Assembly (NCBI RefSeq): GCF_014699135.1
Contig: NZ_JACOFT010000002.1
Span: 682,001 to 746,000 of the forward strand
DNA length: 64,000 nucleotides
Direction: 5' to 3'
Source: Cognatundibacterium aquatile
GTDB taxonomy: Bacteria > Pseudomonadota > Gammaproteobacteria > Burkholderiales > Burkholderiaceae_D
The position numbers and the translations under genes were made by a program. The notes beneath the pieces were generated by a model. It was given only the letters and a program-made list of their open reading frames with translations. It was not told the DNA's origin and did no database searches. Position 1 is the stretch's first letter; each line of letters opens with the position of its first letter. Of this stretch, positions 1 to 9,439 are shown one piece after another.

Positions 1-2
1 GC

Positions 3-110
3 TTCCCCGGCTTTGAAACTGACTGTCACGGATTAGTCAAAGCAGAGCTGAATGGCAAATTGGGTTACTTTGTTGACTGTGTGAAACTCGGCGCAGAAAA
101 CGGCAAATAA
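3..110 (+). CDS. C-terminal end of an unidentified protein (partial)
   Basis: An open frame runs from the window edge to a TAA at 108-110 and encodes about 35 residues ending in KLGAENGK. It is followed within 35 bases by a strong terminator hairpin, as expected at the end of a real gene. The visible part has two cysteines and a GKLGYFVD stretch but no recognisable domain. The start lies outside the window. No function can be assigned. Confidence 0.5.
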   Translation, partial: FPGFETDCHGLVKAELNGKLGYFVDCVKLGAENGK

Positions 111-140
111 ACCTCACGCAAGCCCCGATAAAACATCAAA

Positions 141-180
141 AGCACCTGAAAATCTTTCAATTTTCAGGTGCTTGTTTTAT
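141..180 (+). terminator. Intrinsic terminator after the partial gene
   Basis: A perfect 12-bp inverted repeat (AGCACCTGAAAA / TTTTCAGGTGCT) at 141-152 and 161-172 surrounds an 8-nt loop and is followed by a T-rich run. It separates the partial upstream gene from the PilZ gene. Confidence 0.85.
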
Positions 181-293
181 TGTTACATGCAATCATGTAA
201 CACCGGAATAACCGGGCGGCCCGGCAATAAAAGTAATGCCTGCTGCCGATCACAGAATAACAATGCGCTGCGACCAATTGATGGAAATGACAG

Positions 294-1217
294 ATGGGTG
301 AAGTACAAGGATTAATGTCTCTGAAACATGCCGATGTTGCCGTCGGCCAGACGATACACTGGCCCATTTATAATCAGGCTGGTCAGATATTATTTAAATC
401 AGGCGTTCACATTGCGGATCAACAGCAACTGAATCATCTGTTAGAAGTCGGTTACTGCGATGCGAATAATTTGTGGGATAGTATCCCTTCAAAACTGCCA
501 AGCCTCGAACAACTCGGCGCAAAGACCGTACCCGACACAACATCAAAACCAGCAGAAGAACTGAATAAAGAAACCATTGTCGAGCTCGACAGTGTGCGCT
601 GGACCGTCGGCGAAATATTTCATCTGCAAACGCATGATCAGGCCGCAACTCGCTACACGGTCAGACTGATAGGCTATGTAAAAAATAAATCATTGCTCGT
701 CACCGCGCCAACTATCGATGGGCGATCTGCATCTATCCGTGAAGGACAGGCATTTATCATCCGTGCTTTCCCCGGTAAAAAAGCCTACGCATTTACCGCG
801 AATCTGCTCAAATACGTGTACATGCCCTTTTCTTATCTGCACCTCAGCTATCCGAGACAGGTGCGCTCGACCACCATCCGCCAGGGTGCGCGTGCAACCG
901 TCAGAATCATCGCTTCTGTCACGATCGGTAATCCGGAACAAACTGCTGCCGCCACGCTGGGAGACCTCAGCATGGGCGGCACTTCCGGTGTAGTGAAAAA
1001 ATCCATAGGAAAAAAAGGCGATGTCGGTGTCATCAAATTCAAAGTCAACGCCGCTGGCAACGATGAGTATCTGGTGCTGGACGTGATTCTGCGTTCGGTG
1101 GCCATCACCGAAACCGGCGAAGAATTCCGTCTCGGTTTCGAGTTTATTAATCTGACACCGCAGTCCAGATTAATTTTGTCTGCGTTTGTGCATCAGACAC
1201 TGGCAGAGATGGATTAA
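294..1217 (+). CDS. PilZ-domain (YcgR-like) c-di-GMP receptor
   Basis: A 307-residue cytoplasmic protein. The C-terminal PilZ domain shows both c-di-GMP-binding signatures: RxxxR (R196-R200, RQGAR) and DxSxxG (D224-G229, DLSMGG). The region at about 105-190 resembles the YcgR N-terminal beta barrel. The first 60 residues resemble the leader found on some PilZ and HD-GYP proteins. YcgR-type proteins slow the flagellar motor when c-di-GMP is high, which would fit the flagellar island 9 kb away, but the link here is inferred. A second ATG at 315, with AAGG four bases upstream, is an equally good start. The gene ends at a terminator shared with dcd. Confidence 0.8.
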   Translation: MGEVQGLMSLKHADVAVGQTIHWPIYNQAGQILFKSGVHIADQQQLNHLLEVGYCDANNLWDSIPSKLPSLEQLGAKTVPDTTSKPAEELNKETIVELDSVRWTVGEIFHLQTHDQAATRYTVRLIGYVKNKSLLVTAPTIDGRSASIREGQAFIIRAFPGKKAYAFTANLLKYVYMPFSYLHLSYPRQVRSTTIRQGARATVRIIASVTIGNPEQTAAATLGDLSMGGTSGVVKKSIGKKGDVGVIKFKVNAAGNDEYLVLDVILRSVAITETGEEFRLGFEFINLTPQSRLILSAFVHQTLAEMD

Positions 1218-1243
1218 GTTCCGCATAGTCAAGGCCACAAAAT

Positions 1244-1276
1244 AAAAACGGACGGTTTCAATCACCGTCCGTTTTT
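1244..1276. terminator. Bidirectional terminator between the PilZ gene and dcd
   Basis: A 13-bp inverted repeat, AAAAACGGACGGT / ACCGTCCGTTTTT, has a 7-nt loop. It gives a T-run on either strand, so it can stop both the rightward PilZ gene and the leftward dcd gene that converge here. Confidence 0.9.
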
Positions 1277-1308
1277 GTTTGCCGAAACGCCAGACAATGG
1301 CGACGACA

Positions 1309-1875
1309 TCAGGTTTTTGGCAAAGTCACGCCATGCTGACCCTGATATTTTCCGCCGCGATCTTTGTAAGACGTTTCGCATACTTCATCGCTTTCGAAAA
1401 ACAAGACCTGCGCACAACCTTCGCCTGCATAAATCTTGGCTGGCAGCGGCGTGGTATTCGAGAATTCCAGCGTCACGTAGCCTTCCCATTCAGGCTCAAA
1501 CGGCGTCACATTAACGATAATGCCGCAGCGCGCGTAGGTTGATTTGCCGAGGCAGATCGTCAGCACATTGCGCGGAATACGGAAATACTCCATGGTTCGT
1601 GCCAGCGCAAAAGAATTTGGCGGGATAATGCAAACATCACCTTTAAAATCGACAAACGATTTTTCATCGAAATTTTTTGGGTCGACGATCGTGCTGTTGA
1701 TATTGGTGAAGATTTTGAATTCGTCGGCACAACGGATATCGTAGCCATACGATGACGTGCCGTAGCTGACGATGCGCTGACCGTCACGCTCGCGCACCTG
1801 ACCAGCCTCAAACGGCTCGATCATGTTCGTCGATTCCGCCATCCGGCGTATCCATTTATCTGATTTGATACTCAT
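1309..1875 (-). CDS. dcd: dCTP deaminase
   Basis: At 188 residues this is normal length for Dcd, the cytoplasmic enzyme that deaminates dCTP to dUTP, which then feeds dTTP synthesis. The trimeric dUTPase/dCTP deaminase fold is evident: GKSTYARCG at 110-118 for nucleotide binding, and the catalytic glutamate E137 in the TLEFSN motif, equivalent to E138 of E. coli. The start MSIKSDKWI matches the family start. It is transcribed alone and leftwards, ending at the shared terminator. Confidence 0.97.
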   Translation of the reverse strand: MSIKSDKWIRRMAESTNMIEPFEAGQVRERDGQRIVSYGTSSYGYDIRCADEFKIFTNINSTIVDPKNFDEKSFVDFKGDVCIIPPNSFALARTMEYFRIPRNVLTICLGKSTYARCGIIVNVTPFEPEWEGYVTLEFSNTTPLPAKIYAGEGCAQVLFFESDEVCETSYKDRGGKYQGQHGVTLPKT

Positions 1876-1981
1876 GCAAAATCTCCTGCCCGATTGATAT
1901 TGGGTGGAATTTTACGCGAAATCGCCCCGTGAATTAAGCTTATTACATGCGCTACCCTGCAGAAAACACATGTCGTGATGA

Positions 1982-3001
1982 TCAGACGCCGCAAACCGCG
2001 TCGGATGCCGCCTGCGTCGCCAGCGTTTTTGCCTCTTCAACGCGCATGCCAGCTGGGAGTTGCACTTTATTTTTCACAGCGGTCATTTCCGCCAGAATGG
2101 AAATCGCAATCTCAGCCGGTGTCTTGCTACCGATATACAAACCGACCGGGCCATGCAATTTTGCGAGTTGCGCTTCGCTGACATCAAACTGTTGCAAACG
2201 TTCGCGCCGCTTCGCATTGTTCAGACGGGAGCCAATCGCACCGACATAAAACGCCTCAGTCTTTAACGCTTCCATCAGCGCCAGATCATCGAGTTTAGGA
2301 TCATGCGTCAAGGCCACCACAGCGCTACGGCTGTCGAGTTGCATCTCCAGCACAAGATCATCCGGCATCGCATGGACGACTTGCACACCATCCACCTGCC
2401 AGCCAACACGATATTCTTCGCGTGGATCGCACACCGTCACCTGATAATCCATGCCGACGGCAATGCTCGCCAGAAAACGTGATAACTGACCAGCACCGAT
2501 AATCAGCAAGCGCCAACGCGGGCCGTGCACCGTGATCAGGCGTTCAGATGTCAGCAGCAATTGCGCATGCGCATCGGCTTTACTCAGTGTTACAGCACCC
2601 GACGCGAGATCTAATTCACGGGTTGTCAGTTCATGGTCGGCAAGTCTGTCGAGCAATTCGCCTATCTTGCTGCTATCCGTCAACGGCTCTATCGCCAGTT
2701 GTATCGTGCCGCCACACGGCAAGCCAAAACGATGCGCCTCATCGGCGGAAATGCCGTAAGTGACGATTTCAGGAGCATTACGGGTAATGCCGTGCTGCTG
2801 AACACGGGCAATCAAATCGTCTTCTATGCAACCACCGGAAACCGAGCCGATGACGCGCCCATCTTCGCAAATACCCAGCATAGCCCCCTCAGGACGCGGG
2901 CTGGAGCCCCAGGTCTTGATAACTGTCACCAGCTCGCAACGACGCCCGCTTTTGACCCAGGCATCACAGGATTTGAGCACTTCGAGATCGACACTATCCA
3001 T
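1982..3001 (-). CDS. XdhC/CoxI-family molybdoenzyme accessory protein
   Basis: A 339-residue protein with the two XdhC parts. The N-terminal XdhC/CoxI domain includes SVSGGCIEDDL at about 53-63, with the conserved cysteine. The C-terminal Rossmann fold includes IGAGQLSRF near residue 167 and the later GAIGSRL motif. XdhC proteins bind molybdenum cofactor and help sulfurate and insert it into xanthine-dehydrogenase-type hydroxylases. No such hydroxylase is visible in this window. The upstream neighbour on the same strand is a tungstate/molybdate-binding protein, so the two genes may share a Mo/W theme; the 131-bp gap leaves co-transcription open. Confidence 0.9.
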   Translation of the reverse strand: MDSVDLEVLKSCDAWVKSGRRCELVTVIKTWGSSPRPEGAMLGICEDGRVIGSVSGGCIEDDLIARVQQHGITRNAPEIVTYGISADEAHRFGLPCGGTIQLAIEPLTDSSKIGELLDRLADHELTTRELDLASGAVTLSKADAHAQLLLTSERLITVHGPRWRLLIIGAGQLSRFLASIAVGMDYQVTVCDPREEYRVGWQVDGVQVVHAMPDDLVLEMQLDSRSAVVALTHDPKLDDLALMEALKTEAFYVGAIGSRLNNAKRRERLQQFDVSEAQLAKLHGPVGLYIGSKTPAEIAISILAEMTAVKNKVQLPAGMRVEEAKTLATQAASDAVCGV

Positions 3002-3132
3002 ATTTTTCGTTCATGGTGTTAATGCATCTCTGGCACCTTCTCGCAGAACCAGAGATGTCTGCAACGGTGATCGTGTGACGACGACCGTTGCCATTGAAAC
3101 TGAAGAAGCTAAAAAAACTAAAGAAACTCAGC

Positions 3133-3936
3133 TTATTTTTTATACGAAGGGAAAAACAATTGCTGGCCATCGACTTTATAGTCGGCAATTTTCTTCTGGC
3201 CTTCTGCTGATGTCATCCATTCAATCAGGCTGTTGGCGCCGCGAATATTGATGTCTTTGTACTTCGCAGGATTGACTGCAATGATGCCGTAGGGATTAAA
3301 CATTTTGGCATCGCCCTCGACCTGTACATCCAATCCTGTCTTCGCTTTATACGCGCCGTAAGTCGCGCGATCAGTCAGTGTATAAGCCTGCATCTGCGCT
3401 GCCATTGTCAGCACTTCGCCCATCCCCAGACCGGCAGATACATAGGCGCTGCCAGCAGGTTTCACGCCGGCTTCTTTCCAGTACGCCTGCTCCATCTGAT
3501 CTGTGCCGGAATTGTCGCCACGGGAAATAAATTTCGCTTTGCTGGCCACCAGTTTGCGCAAAGCGTTGATTACATCTTTACTACCTTTCAGACCAGCCGG
3601 ATCTGCCACCGGGCCGACGATAATGAAGTCGTTATACATCACGTCGCGGCGATTAATGCCATGGCCTTCGGCGATGAATTTATCTTCCGCTGCACGCGCA
3701 TGCACCAGCGTGACATCCACGTCACCGTTTTTCGCCAGCTCCAGTGCCTTGCCTGTGCCGACGGAAATCACATGCACCTTCATGTGCGTTTTCGCTTCAA
3801 AATCCGGCAAAATGGCTTTCAGCAAGCCGGAGTTTTCGGTACTGGTCGTGGTGGACAAGCGCAACACTTCCTGCGCGCTGATCTGCGCCTGAGCGCCGAG
3901 CAAAGTCAGTGAAATAGCGAGGATAAGACGTTTCAT
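3133..3936 (-). CDS. tupA: Tungstate ABC transporter substrate-binding protein, TupA type
   Basis: A periplasmic binding protein of about 267 residues. A signal peptide covers roughly residues 1-21 (MKRLILAISLTLLGAQA). The mature part has the LSTTTSTENSGLL opening and the SRGDNSGTD motif typical of TupA-like oxyanion-binding proteins. The frame stays open upstream to 4023, but the ATG at 3936 has a clear AGGAGA ribosome site and begins the signal peptide, so I use it. The permease and ATPase genes (tupB, tupC) expected with TupA are not adjacent, which is unusual. Molybdate versus tungstate preference cannot be read from sequence. Confidence 0.88.
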   Translation of the reverse strand: MKRLILAISLTLLGAQAQISAQEVLRLSTTTSTENSGLLKAILPDFEAKTHMKVHVISVGTGKALELAKNGDVDVTLVHARAAEDKFIAEGHGINRRDVMYNDFIIVGPVADPAGLKGSKDVINALRKLVASKAKFISRGDNSGTDQMEQAYWKEAGVKPAGSAYVSAGLGMGEVLTMAAQMQAYTLTDRATYGAYKAKTGLDVQVEGDAKMFNPYGIIAVNPAKYKDINIRGANSLIEWMTSAEGQKKIADYKVDGQQLFFPSYKK

Positions 3937-4238
3937 GATTTCTCCTGTAAATGAGTGCGGGTATTTTCTCACGAAACCCAGTTTCCCTCGCGGGAGCGGT
4001 ATCGTGCGAAAACACATTAACAATGGGCTGATTTCGTCGGTTAAATTTTCTGTTACAACGATTTTAGGGGGAGTATCTGCCTATTTTGCCTTTATGTCCG
4101 CATAAACAAAGGGGCTTTCAATATACTGGGGGGAGTATATTTTGGCACTGTTCGGCACCATCCGGCATCATTCTGTACTATGCGGCGCGATCAGGCAGTG
4201 AGCAGAGCAAGATCCGGGAAGCTGACAGCAGCCTGTAG
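3937..4238. promoter_or_regulatory. Upstream region of tupA with an inverted repeat
   Basis: This 302-base region contains no convincing gene. It holds a perfect 8-bp inverted repeat, AATATACT-GGGGGG-AGTATATT, at 4120-4141. Spaced short AT-rich half-sites of this kind resemble operators of ModE-type oxyanion regulators in layout, though not in exact sequence. A second half-like AGTATC lies near 4071. Regulation of tupA by this site is inferred only from position. Confidence 0.4.
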
Positions 4239-4463
4239 TTACAAGCCGGTCCGCACCTCGTCGTCATCGATCGCGGCGAAACGCGGCACGAGTACACCAT
4301 CCACTTCCACCATTTCAAAAAATACCGCCTTCGGACGCGTCCAGATACTGCCATTGTGTGAACGGTAAACGATCACGGGACTGAGATCCGATTCTTGTAT
4401 TGCTTCGCAAACCAATTCGTACACACCACCTTTGTAGTGCCGGTATTTTTGTGGCTGATTCAT
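4239..4463 (-). CDS. DUF1653 domain protein
   Basis: A small protein of about 74 residues that is nearly all DUF1653. It has the family opening YRHYKGGVYEL, the central VIVYRS...WTRP segment and the VPRFAAI ending. The function of this family is unknown. The frame is open to an ATG at 4484, adding seven residues. The start at 4463 (MNQPQKYRH) looks more family-like, but neither has a strong ribosome site. It lies between the exonuclease gene and tupA on the same strand. Confidence 0.8.
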   Translation of the reverse strand: MNQPQKYRHYKGGVYELVCEAIQESDLSPVIVYRSHNGSIWTRPKAVFFEMVEVDGVLVPRFAAIDDDEVRTGL

Positions 4464-4545
4464 CGTCAGAGCTCTTTCATCCATTCAACATCAGGCCGCG
4501 ATTATGCCTCGTCCGCCGCAACTCTGCCGACGACCAGCCGCACAC

Positions 4546-5169
4546 TCACACCGCAGCAAACTGCTTTTTCAAAAATGCCGGCACCTTGGCAGCACTGAGC
4601 TGATTCACTGCGATCAGCAATTGCGGATCAATTGCCGCAACGGCATAACGGCGGCGCAATTCTTCTGCGACATGCAGCATCAATGCAGCAGTGACTTCGG
4701 CGTCGGCCTCGGCTCTGTGTGCCGCGCCTTGAAAACGGATGCCGAGTGCAGCAGCCAGTCGCCCCAGCGAATAACTCGCCATACCGGGAAAAATCCGCCG
4801 CGCCAGCTTGACCGAGCAGACCAGCCCATCATGCTCAGGCCATAAGCCCTGGCGGTCACTTTCTGCCTTCAGAAATTTTTCATCGAAACTGGCGTTGTGC
4901 GCAACCAGCGTATCGTTGCCGATAAAATCCACCAACGCTGGCATCACCTCACTGACCGCAGGTGCACGATCCACCATCGTTTGCGTAATCCCGGTCAACT
5001 CGGTGATGAAATATGGAATCCGTACACCACAATTAATCAGGGACACATAACGATCAACGACTTCACCCCCCACCACACGCAAGGCCGCGACTTCAGTCAC
5101 CCGACCGCCCTGCTCCGGACTCATGCCCGAGGTTTCAAAGTCGATCACGACTATCGCTTGTGCAAACAT
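4546..5169 (-). CDS. DEDDh 3'-5' exonuclease (DnaQ/PolC-type)
   Basis: A 207-residue exonuclease-domain protein. All four metal-binding acids and the catalytic histidine of the DEDDh superfamily are visible: D10 and E12 in IDFETSG, D96 in HNASFDEKFL, and H151 and D156 in AHRAEADAE. Such stand-alone domains trim single-stranded DNA or RNA and resemble the polymerase III epsilon subunit, but they lack its clamp- and polymerase-binding tails. The exact substrate cannot be read. It is followed by the DUF1653 gene on the same strand after an 82-bp gap. Confidence 0.9.
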   Translation of the reverse strand: MFAQAIVVIDFETSGMSPEQGGRVTEVAALRVVGGEVVDRYVSLINCGVRIPYFITELTGITQTMVDRAPAVSEVMPALVDFIGNDTLVAHNASFDEKFLKAESDRQGLWPEHDGLVCSVKLARRIFPGMASYSLGRLAAALGIRFQGAAHRAEADAEVTAALMLHVAEELRRRYAVAAIDPQLLIAVNQLSAAKVPAFLKKQFAAV

Positions 5170-5401
5170 ATTTTTTATTCACCGGAACTAAAATTGTGTA
5201 AGAGTATCTATCAATATCATTATTGTGCGCCCTGATGCATCCACGCACACCGGGCAGCAGCGCCAGAAGAAATAGAACTTTAAAAGCTTTCCATCCATGC
5301 ACAGCTGCCCAACATTGTAATCGCTGATGCAGCGCGGTTCTGCATACAATAATAATGAACAATAATGATCTCATTCATCACGACAGCGCCACAGCTATCG
5401 T

Positions 5402-6724
5402 GTGAACAAAAAACAAAACCAGACGCCATTCATGCGCAAGAATTTTTTACAACGGCGATTTTCGCTGCCAGCCAACGATCTTTTACGGGACCGGATCTAC
5501 CGTCGCTTGTGGACGTCGATACTGATCAGCTCGTTTGGCGCGCAGATCACCATGCTGGCGTTGCCACTGACCGCCGCCGTCATGCTCAATGCCAGCGCCA
5601 GCCAGATGGGCATACTGACGATGATGGAAACGCTGCCGTTTGTATTGCTGTCGCTGCCAACCGGGGTCTGGCTTGACCGCATGCGCAAGCTGCCGGTGTA
5701 TATTGCGGGCGAAACCATCATAGGCTTGGCCGTCATCAGTGTACCGGTGGTCTGGTGGCTGGACATGGTGAACATGCGCTGGCTATATGTCGTCGGCTTC
5801 ATCATCGGTATGGTCAATACCATGGCCGGAACCGCTGCACAAATCGTTCTGACGCAAATCGTACCGCGGGAACGTCTGGTCGAAGCCCATGCAAAAAATG
5901 CGCTGGCAACCTCCGGCGCTGAAGTTGCCGGACCGGCGACCGCAGGTGCCTTAATCAAACTGCTAGGCGCACCGCTTGCGCTGATCGCCGACGCCGCTTT
6001 ACTGATCAGCTCGGCGATGATACTGCGTGGAATCAAGGTCACCGAGAACCGACCGGTTGCCAAGGATGCGGCGTTCTGGCGCGACCTGAAAGCCGGCATC
6101 CATTTCGTCGCTAAAAAACCTCTGTTACTGGCGCTGGCCGCAACTGTCGGCGGCTGGCAACTTTGCTATAACGCCGCCTTAGTCGTGCAGATTTTGTATG
6201 CGACCCGCATCCTCGGTTTGTCAGAGCAAACCGTCGGTCTGAGTTACATGGGTATGGGCTTGGGTACCATCCTTGCCAGTGTTTATGGTTATCGCATCAG
6301 CCGCGCGATCGGCCCCGGGCCTTGTATGGTGCTGGGTATCACGATCTGCGGCGCGGGTTGGAGTTTGCTCGCCATCGCACCAGTCAATCATTGGGGTATT
6401 GCGGCATTCGCTTTAATGCTGATGTGTTTTTCTGTCGGTGCGGTGCTGATATTCATCAATTTCCTCGCTTTACGTCAGGCAGTCACCCCTGAGCCTATGC
6501 TGGGGCGCATGACCAGCACCATGCGCTGGCTGATCCTGTTACCCGCAGGCCCCGGTGCTCTGATCGGTGGCTGGATGGGGGAACACGCGGGTCTGCATTA
6601 TTCACTGGCGTTCGCAGGCGTTACCGCACTGCTGCTGGCAACATTCGCGTGGCGTAATCCTATTATTCGTGGCATCAGTGTTTTACCAACGCTAAGCCCG
6701 CAGGAAGAAAGGCAGTCGTTGTGA
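5402..6724 (+). CDS. MFS transporter (EntS-like MFS_3 family)
   Basis: A 440-residue inner-membrane major facilitator with about 12 hydrophobic helices. After the first helices it has the GVWLDRMRKLPV loop, equivalent to the MFS GxLaDrxGrk motif A. Overall it resembles the EntS/MFS_3 exporters. The substrate is unknown. The GTG at 5402 and the ATG at 5432 (MRKNFLQ) are both possible starts, and neither has a clear ribosome site. It is transcribed alone, divergently from the exonuclease gene. The 230 bases before it hold no recognisable gene. Confidence 0.88.
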   Translation: MNKKQNQTPFMRKNFLQRRFSLPANDLLRDRIYRRLWTSILISSFGAQITMLALPLTAAVMLNASASQMGILTMMETLPFVLLSLPTGVWLDRMRKLPVYIAGETIIGLAVISVPVVWWLDMVNMRWLYVVGFIIGMVNTMAGTAAQIVLTQIVPRERLVEAHAKNALATSGAEVAGPATAGALIKLLGAPLALIADAALLISSAMILRGIKVTENRPVAKDAAFWRDLKAGIHFVAKKPLLLALAATVGGWQLCYNAALVVQILYATRILGLSEQTVGLSYMGMGLGTILASVYGYRISRAIGPGPCMVLGITICGAGWSLLAIAPVNHWGIAAFALMLMCFSVGAVLIFINFLALRQAVTPEPMLGRMTSTMRWLILLPAGPGALIGGWMGEHAGLHYSLAFAGVTALLLATFAWRNPIIRGISVLPTLSPQEERQSL

Positions 6725-7011
6725 CCGGTTGCGTAAAGGATTCAGCGTCATTGGGATTCAGCATCATTGCGCTGAATACTGGCCAATACGCATGTTCATT
6801 CCGTGCAGGCGAGTGATCCGGTGGCGGTCAGTAAATATTTCGCAGCACGGTGCGCATACGATTGCGCAGAAAAGAAAAAAAGCGTGATAATGCGCGATCG
6901 GTGTTAATTGCTTAACGTTTCGTCACAACGTAATAACGATAAGCAATATCAGGCGGGCCCGGGGAAATACAGCAATACGGGCTCTTCATTGACAATAAAA
7001 AAGGTAATTCA

Positions 7012-9270
7012 ATGCCAAAAGAAACGTCAGCTTCTTCATTCAAGCCGTACATACCGGCATCGGCACAACTACCGGAAATGACAGCACGCGCTTTAATCAT
7101 GGGCGTCATTCTCGGTATGATCTTTGGTGCTTCGTCGCTGTATCTGGTACTCAAAGTCGGTTTAACGGTCAGCGCATCGATTCCGGTCGCCGTCATCGCG
7201 ATCACGCTATTCCGCCTGTTTAATAAGTTCGGCGGTAAAGATTCAACCATCCTTGAAAACAGTATTACGCAGACCGCCGGCTCTGCAGGTGAATCACTGG
7301 CATTTGGTCTCGGCGTCACCATGCCGGCGATACTGATTCTGGGTTTTGATCTGGAAATTTCGCGGGTAATGCTGGTCGGCTGCCTCGGTGGCTTGCTGGG
7401 CATTCTGATGATGATTCCTATGCGCCGGACGATGATCGTCGAAAAGCATGGCGAACTGAAATATCCGGAAGGCACGGCATGTGCGGAAGTATTGAAAGCC
7501 GCAGCGACCGATACGTCACGCGAAGCGGCCGGAGAAAGCAGCAACCCGCATGCGCAGGACGATGCCAATCGCCGCGCTAAAATTATCTTTGCGGGTTTCG
7601 GCATAGGCTTGCTGTACAAAATTGCAAACGTTGCGTTTAAAGGCTGGAAAGACACACCGGAAGTCACCTTCGGCGCACCTCTCAAAGCTGGTTCGCTGGG
7701 TGCCGAAGTGTCGCCAGAATTACTCGGCGTTGGCTACATCATCGGTCCGCGCATCGCCGCCGTGATGGCTGCGGGTGGCGTCATGTCTTACCTGTTGCTG
7801 ATTCCGATGATCAAATTTTTCGGCGACGCACTGCTAACACCTCTGGCACCTGCAACCAAACTCATCAGCGAAATGAGCCCGCATGATATCCGCAGCTCGT
7901 ATATTCTTTACATCGGTGCAGGTGCAGTTGCGGCGGGCGGACTGATCAGTCTGGTACGCGCGATGCCAACCATCTGGCGCAGCCTTTCAGCTGGTCTGGC
8001 TGGTATGCGCAATGGTAAAAACGATGATGCAGCAACATTGCGTACAGATCAGGATATTCCGATGAAATGGGTTGTGATCGGCGCACTCGCCATCATTGCC
8101 ATCATTACCTTCGCCACACCGTTACACATGAATTTTCTCGGTGCCTTGCTGATACTGGTATTCGGCTTTCTGTTTGTCACCGTATCATCGCGCCTGACGG
8201 GTGAAATCGGTTCCTCATCCAATCCAATTTCCGGCATGACAGTGGCAACGCTGTTATTCACTTGCTTGATTTTCTTGCTGATGGGCTGGACTGGTGGTCA
8301 GTATTACGTCACGGCTTTGTCGGTCGGCGCGATCGTCTGTATCGCTTCGAGCAACGGTGGCACAACTTCGCAAGACTTAAAAACCGGCTACCTGGTGGGT
8401 TCAACACCACGTCTGCAACAATATGCAATTCTGGCAGGAGCGCTGTCGTCTGCATTGATTCTCGGCCCTATTCTGTTGAAACTGAATGATGCTGGCACGG
8501 TGTATGTACCAGCTGCACAGGTCGCACCTGCCTTGAGCACGGATGCGAGCAAACTGACAGAAACAGCCAGTTTGCAAGGTCCGCAGGCAGAGCAGGATAA
8601 AGCGAGTTACAAGGTCTGGCATAAAACCGATACTGTTGGCGGCCCGGCAGGCAAGTATCTGGTCGATAACGCTGGCAAAGCCGTGTATCTGGTTGATCCG
8701 GGCATTAACGGCGCTTACAACAAACGCCCTGATGGCACGGAAGTCAAAAAATATGATGCCCCGAAAGCCGTACTGATGTCTTACATCATCAAGGGCATAC
8801 TCGATCAGCAACTGCCTTGGACGCTGGTTTTGTTTGGCGTCATGATCGCACTGGTACTGGAAATGGCGGGCATCCCATCGCTGGCATTTGCGGTCGGCGT
8901 CTATCTGCCTTTATCTTCGTCCGCCCCTTTGTTTGTCGGCGGCATGATACGGTGGCTGGTGGATCGCCGTAATAACAAACTCGATCAGTATAAATCGCTG
9001 AATGAGGAAGAAATGCAGGCTGCTGGCGACCGCAGTTCCGGTGTCTTGCTTTCCTCCGGCTATATCGCAGGTGGTGCGCTGGCGGGCATCGTGATTGCAT
9101 TTACTGCGGGCATTCTGACCGGTTTCGACAAAGCGATCGGTGACTGGGCTACTGCACACAATCCATTCTTTGAAGGCGCTTACGCGAATGGATTAACGCT
9201 AATCCCGTATGCCGTCATCATTGTGACCCTGTATCTGGTTGCGCGTGAAAAGAATGTAAAAGCAAGCTGA
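7012..9270 (+). CDS. OPT-family oligopeptide/metal-chelate transporter
   Basis: A 752-residue polytopic inner-membrane protein of the OPT superfamily. It opens with an ELTARA-like motif (PEMTARALIMG, about residues 22-32) typical of bacterial OPT proteins. It has many alanine/glycine-rich helices, an NSITQTAGSAGES stretch (83-95) and an EGTACAEVLKA loop (about 157-167). OPT proteins import peptides or metal chelates with protons; this substrate is unknown. A region of about 100 residues between late helices (about 490-590) is soluble and charged and probably lies outside the membrane. It is monocistronic and ends in a strong terminator. Confidence 0.92.
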   Translation: MPKETSASSFKPYIPASAQLPEMTARALIMGVILGMIFGASSLYLVLKVGLTVSASIPVAVIAITLFRLFNKFGGKDSTILENSITQTAGSAGESLAFGLGVTMPAILILGFDLEISRVMLVGCLGGLLGILMMIPMRRTMIVEKHGELKYPEGTACAEVLKAAATDTSREAAGESSNPHAQDDANRRAKIIFAGFGIGLLYKIANVAFKGWKDTPEVTFGAPLKAGSLGAEVSPELLGVGYIIGPRIAAVMAAGGVMSYLLLIPMIKFFGDALLTPLAPATKLISEMSPHDIRSSYILYIGAGAVAAGGLISLVRAMPTIWRSLSAGLAGMRNGKNDDAATLRTDQDIPMKWVVIGALAIIAIITFATPLHMNFLGALLILVFGFLFVTVSSRLTGEIGSSSNPISGMTVATLLFTCLIFLLMGWTGGQYYVTALSVGAIVCIASSNGGTTSQDLKTGYLVGSTPRLQQYAILAGALSSALILGPILLKLNDAGTVYVPAAQVAPALSTDASKLTETASLQGPQAEQDKASYKVWHKTDTVGGPAGKYLVDNAGKAVYLVDPGINGAYNKRPDGTEVKKYDAPKAVLMSYIIKGILDQQLPWTLVLFGVMIALVLEMAGIPSLAFAVGVYLPLSSSAPLFVGGMIRWLVDRRNNKLDQYKSLNEEEMQAAGDRSSGVLLSSGYIAGGALAGIVIAFTAGILTGFDKAIGDWATAHNPFFEGAYANGLTLIPYAVIIVTLYLVAREKNVKAS

Positions 9271-9324
9271 CCAGCCAGACTTAGCCAGACTTAAGCCAGC
9301 TCTGAACCGAGCGGCGAAAAAATG

Positions 9325-9360
9325 AAAAGGACTTAAATCAGTATAGATTTAAGTCCTTTT
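9325..9360 (+). terminator. Intrinsic terminator after the OPT gene
   Basis: A perfect 15-bp inverted repeat (AAAAGGACTTAAATC / GATTTAAGTCCTTTT) has a 6-nt loop and ends in a T-run. Confidence 0.9.
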
Positions 9361-9439
9361 TCATTGGCATGGTCAGCACGCTTCTTCGTCCGGAAATTTG
9401 CCAGTACAATGACAGCCACACCAATTTAAAATTAAATTC

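Noticed and set aside
2826-3251. 141-codon frame across the xdhC-tupA junction
   Set aside because: It overlaps both genes in antisense and has no domain-like pattern.
5497-6099. 200-codon open frame opposite the MFS gene
   Set aside because: Antisense to conserved MFS helices, with low-complexity translation typical of shadows.
6912-7685. Long 257-codon open frame opposite the OPT gene
   Set aside because: It lies antisense to a clear OPT transporter; the translation is rich in Ser, Pro and Arg, with no domain and no ribosome site. It is a shadow frame.
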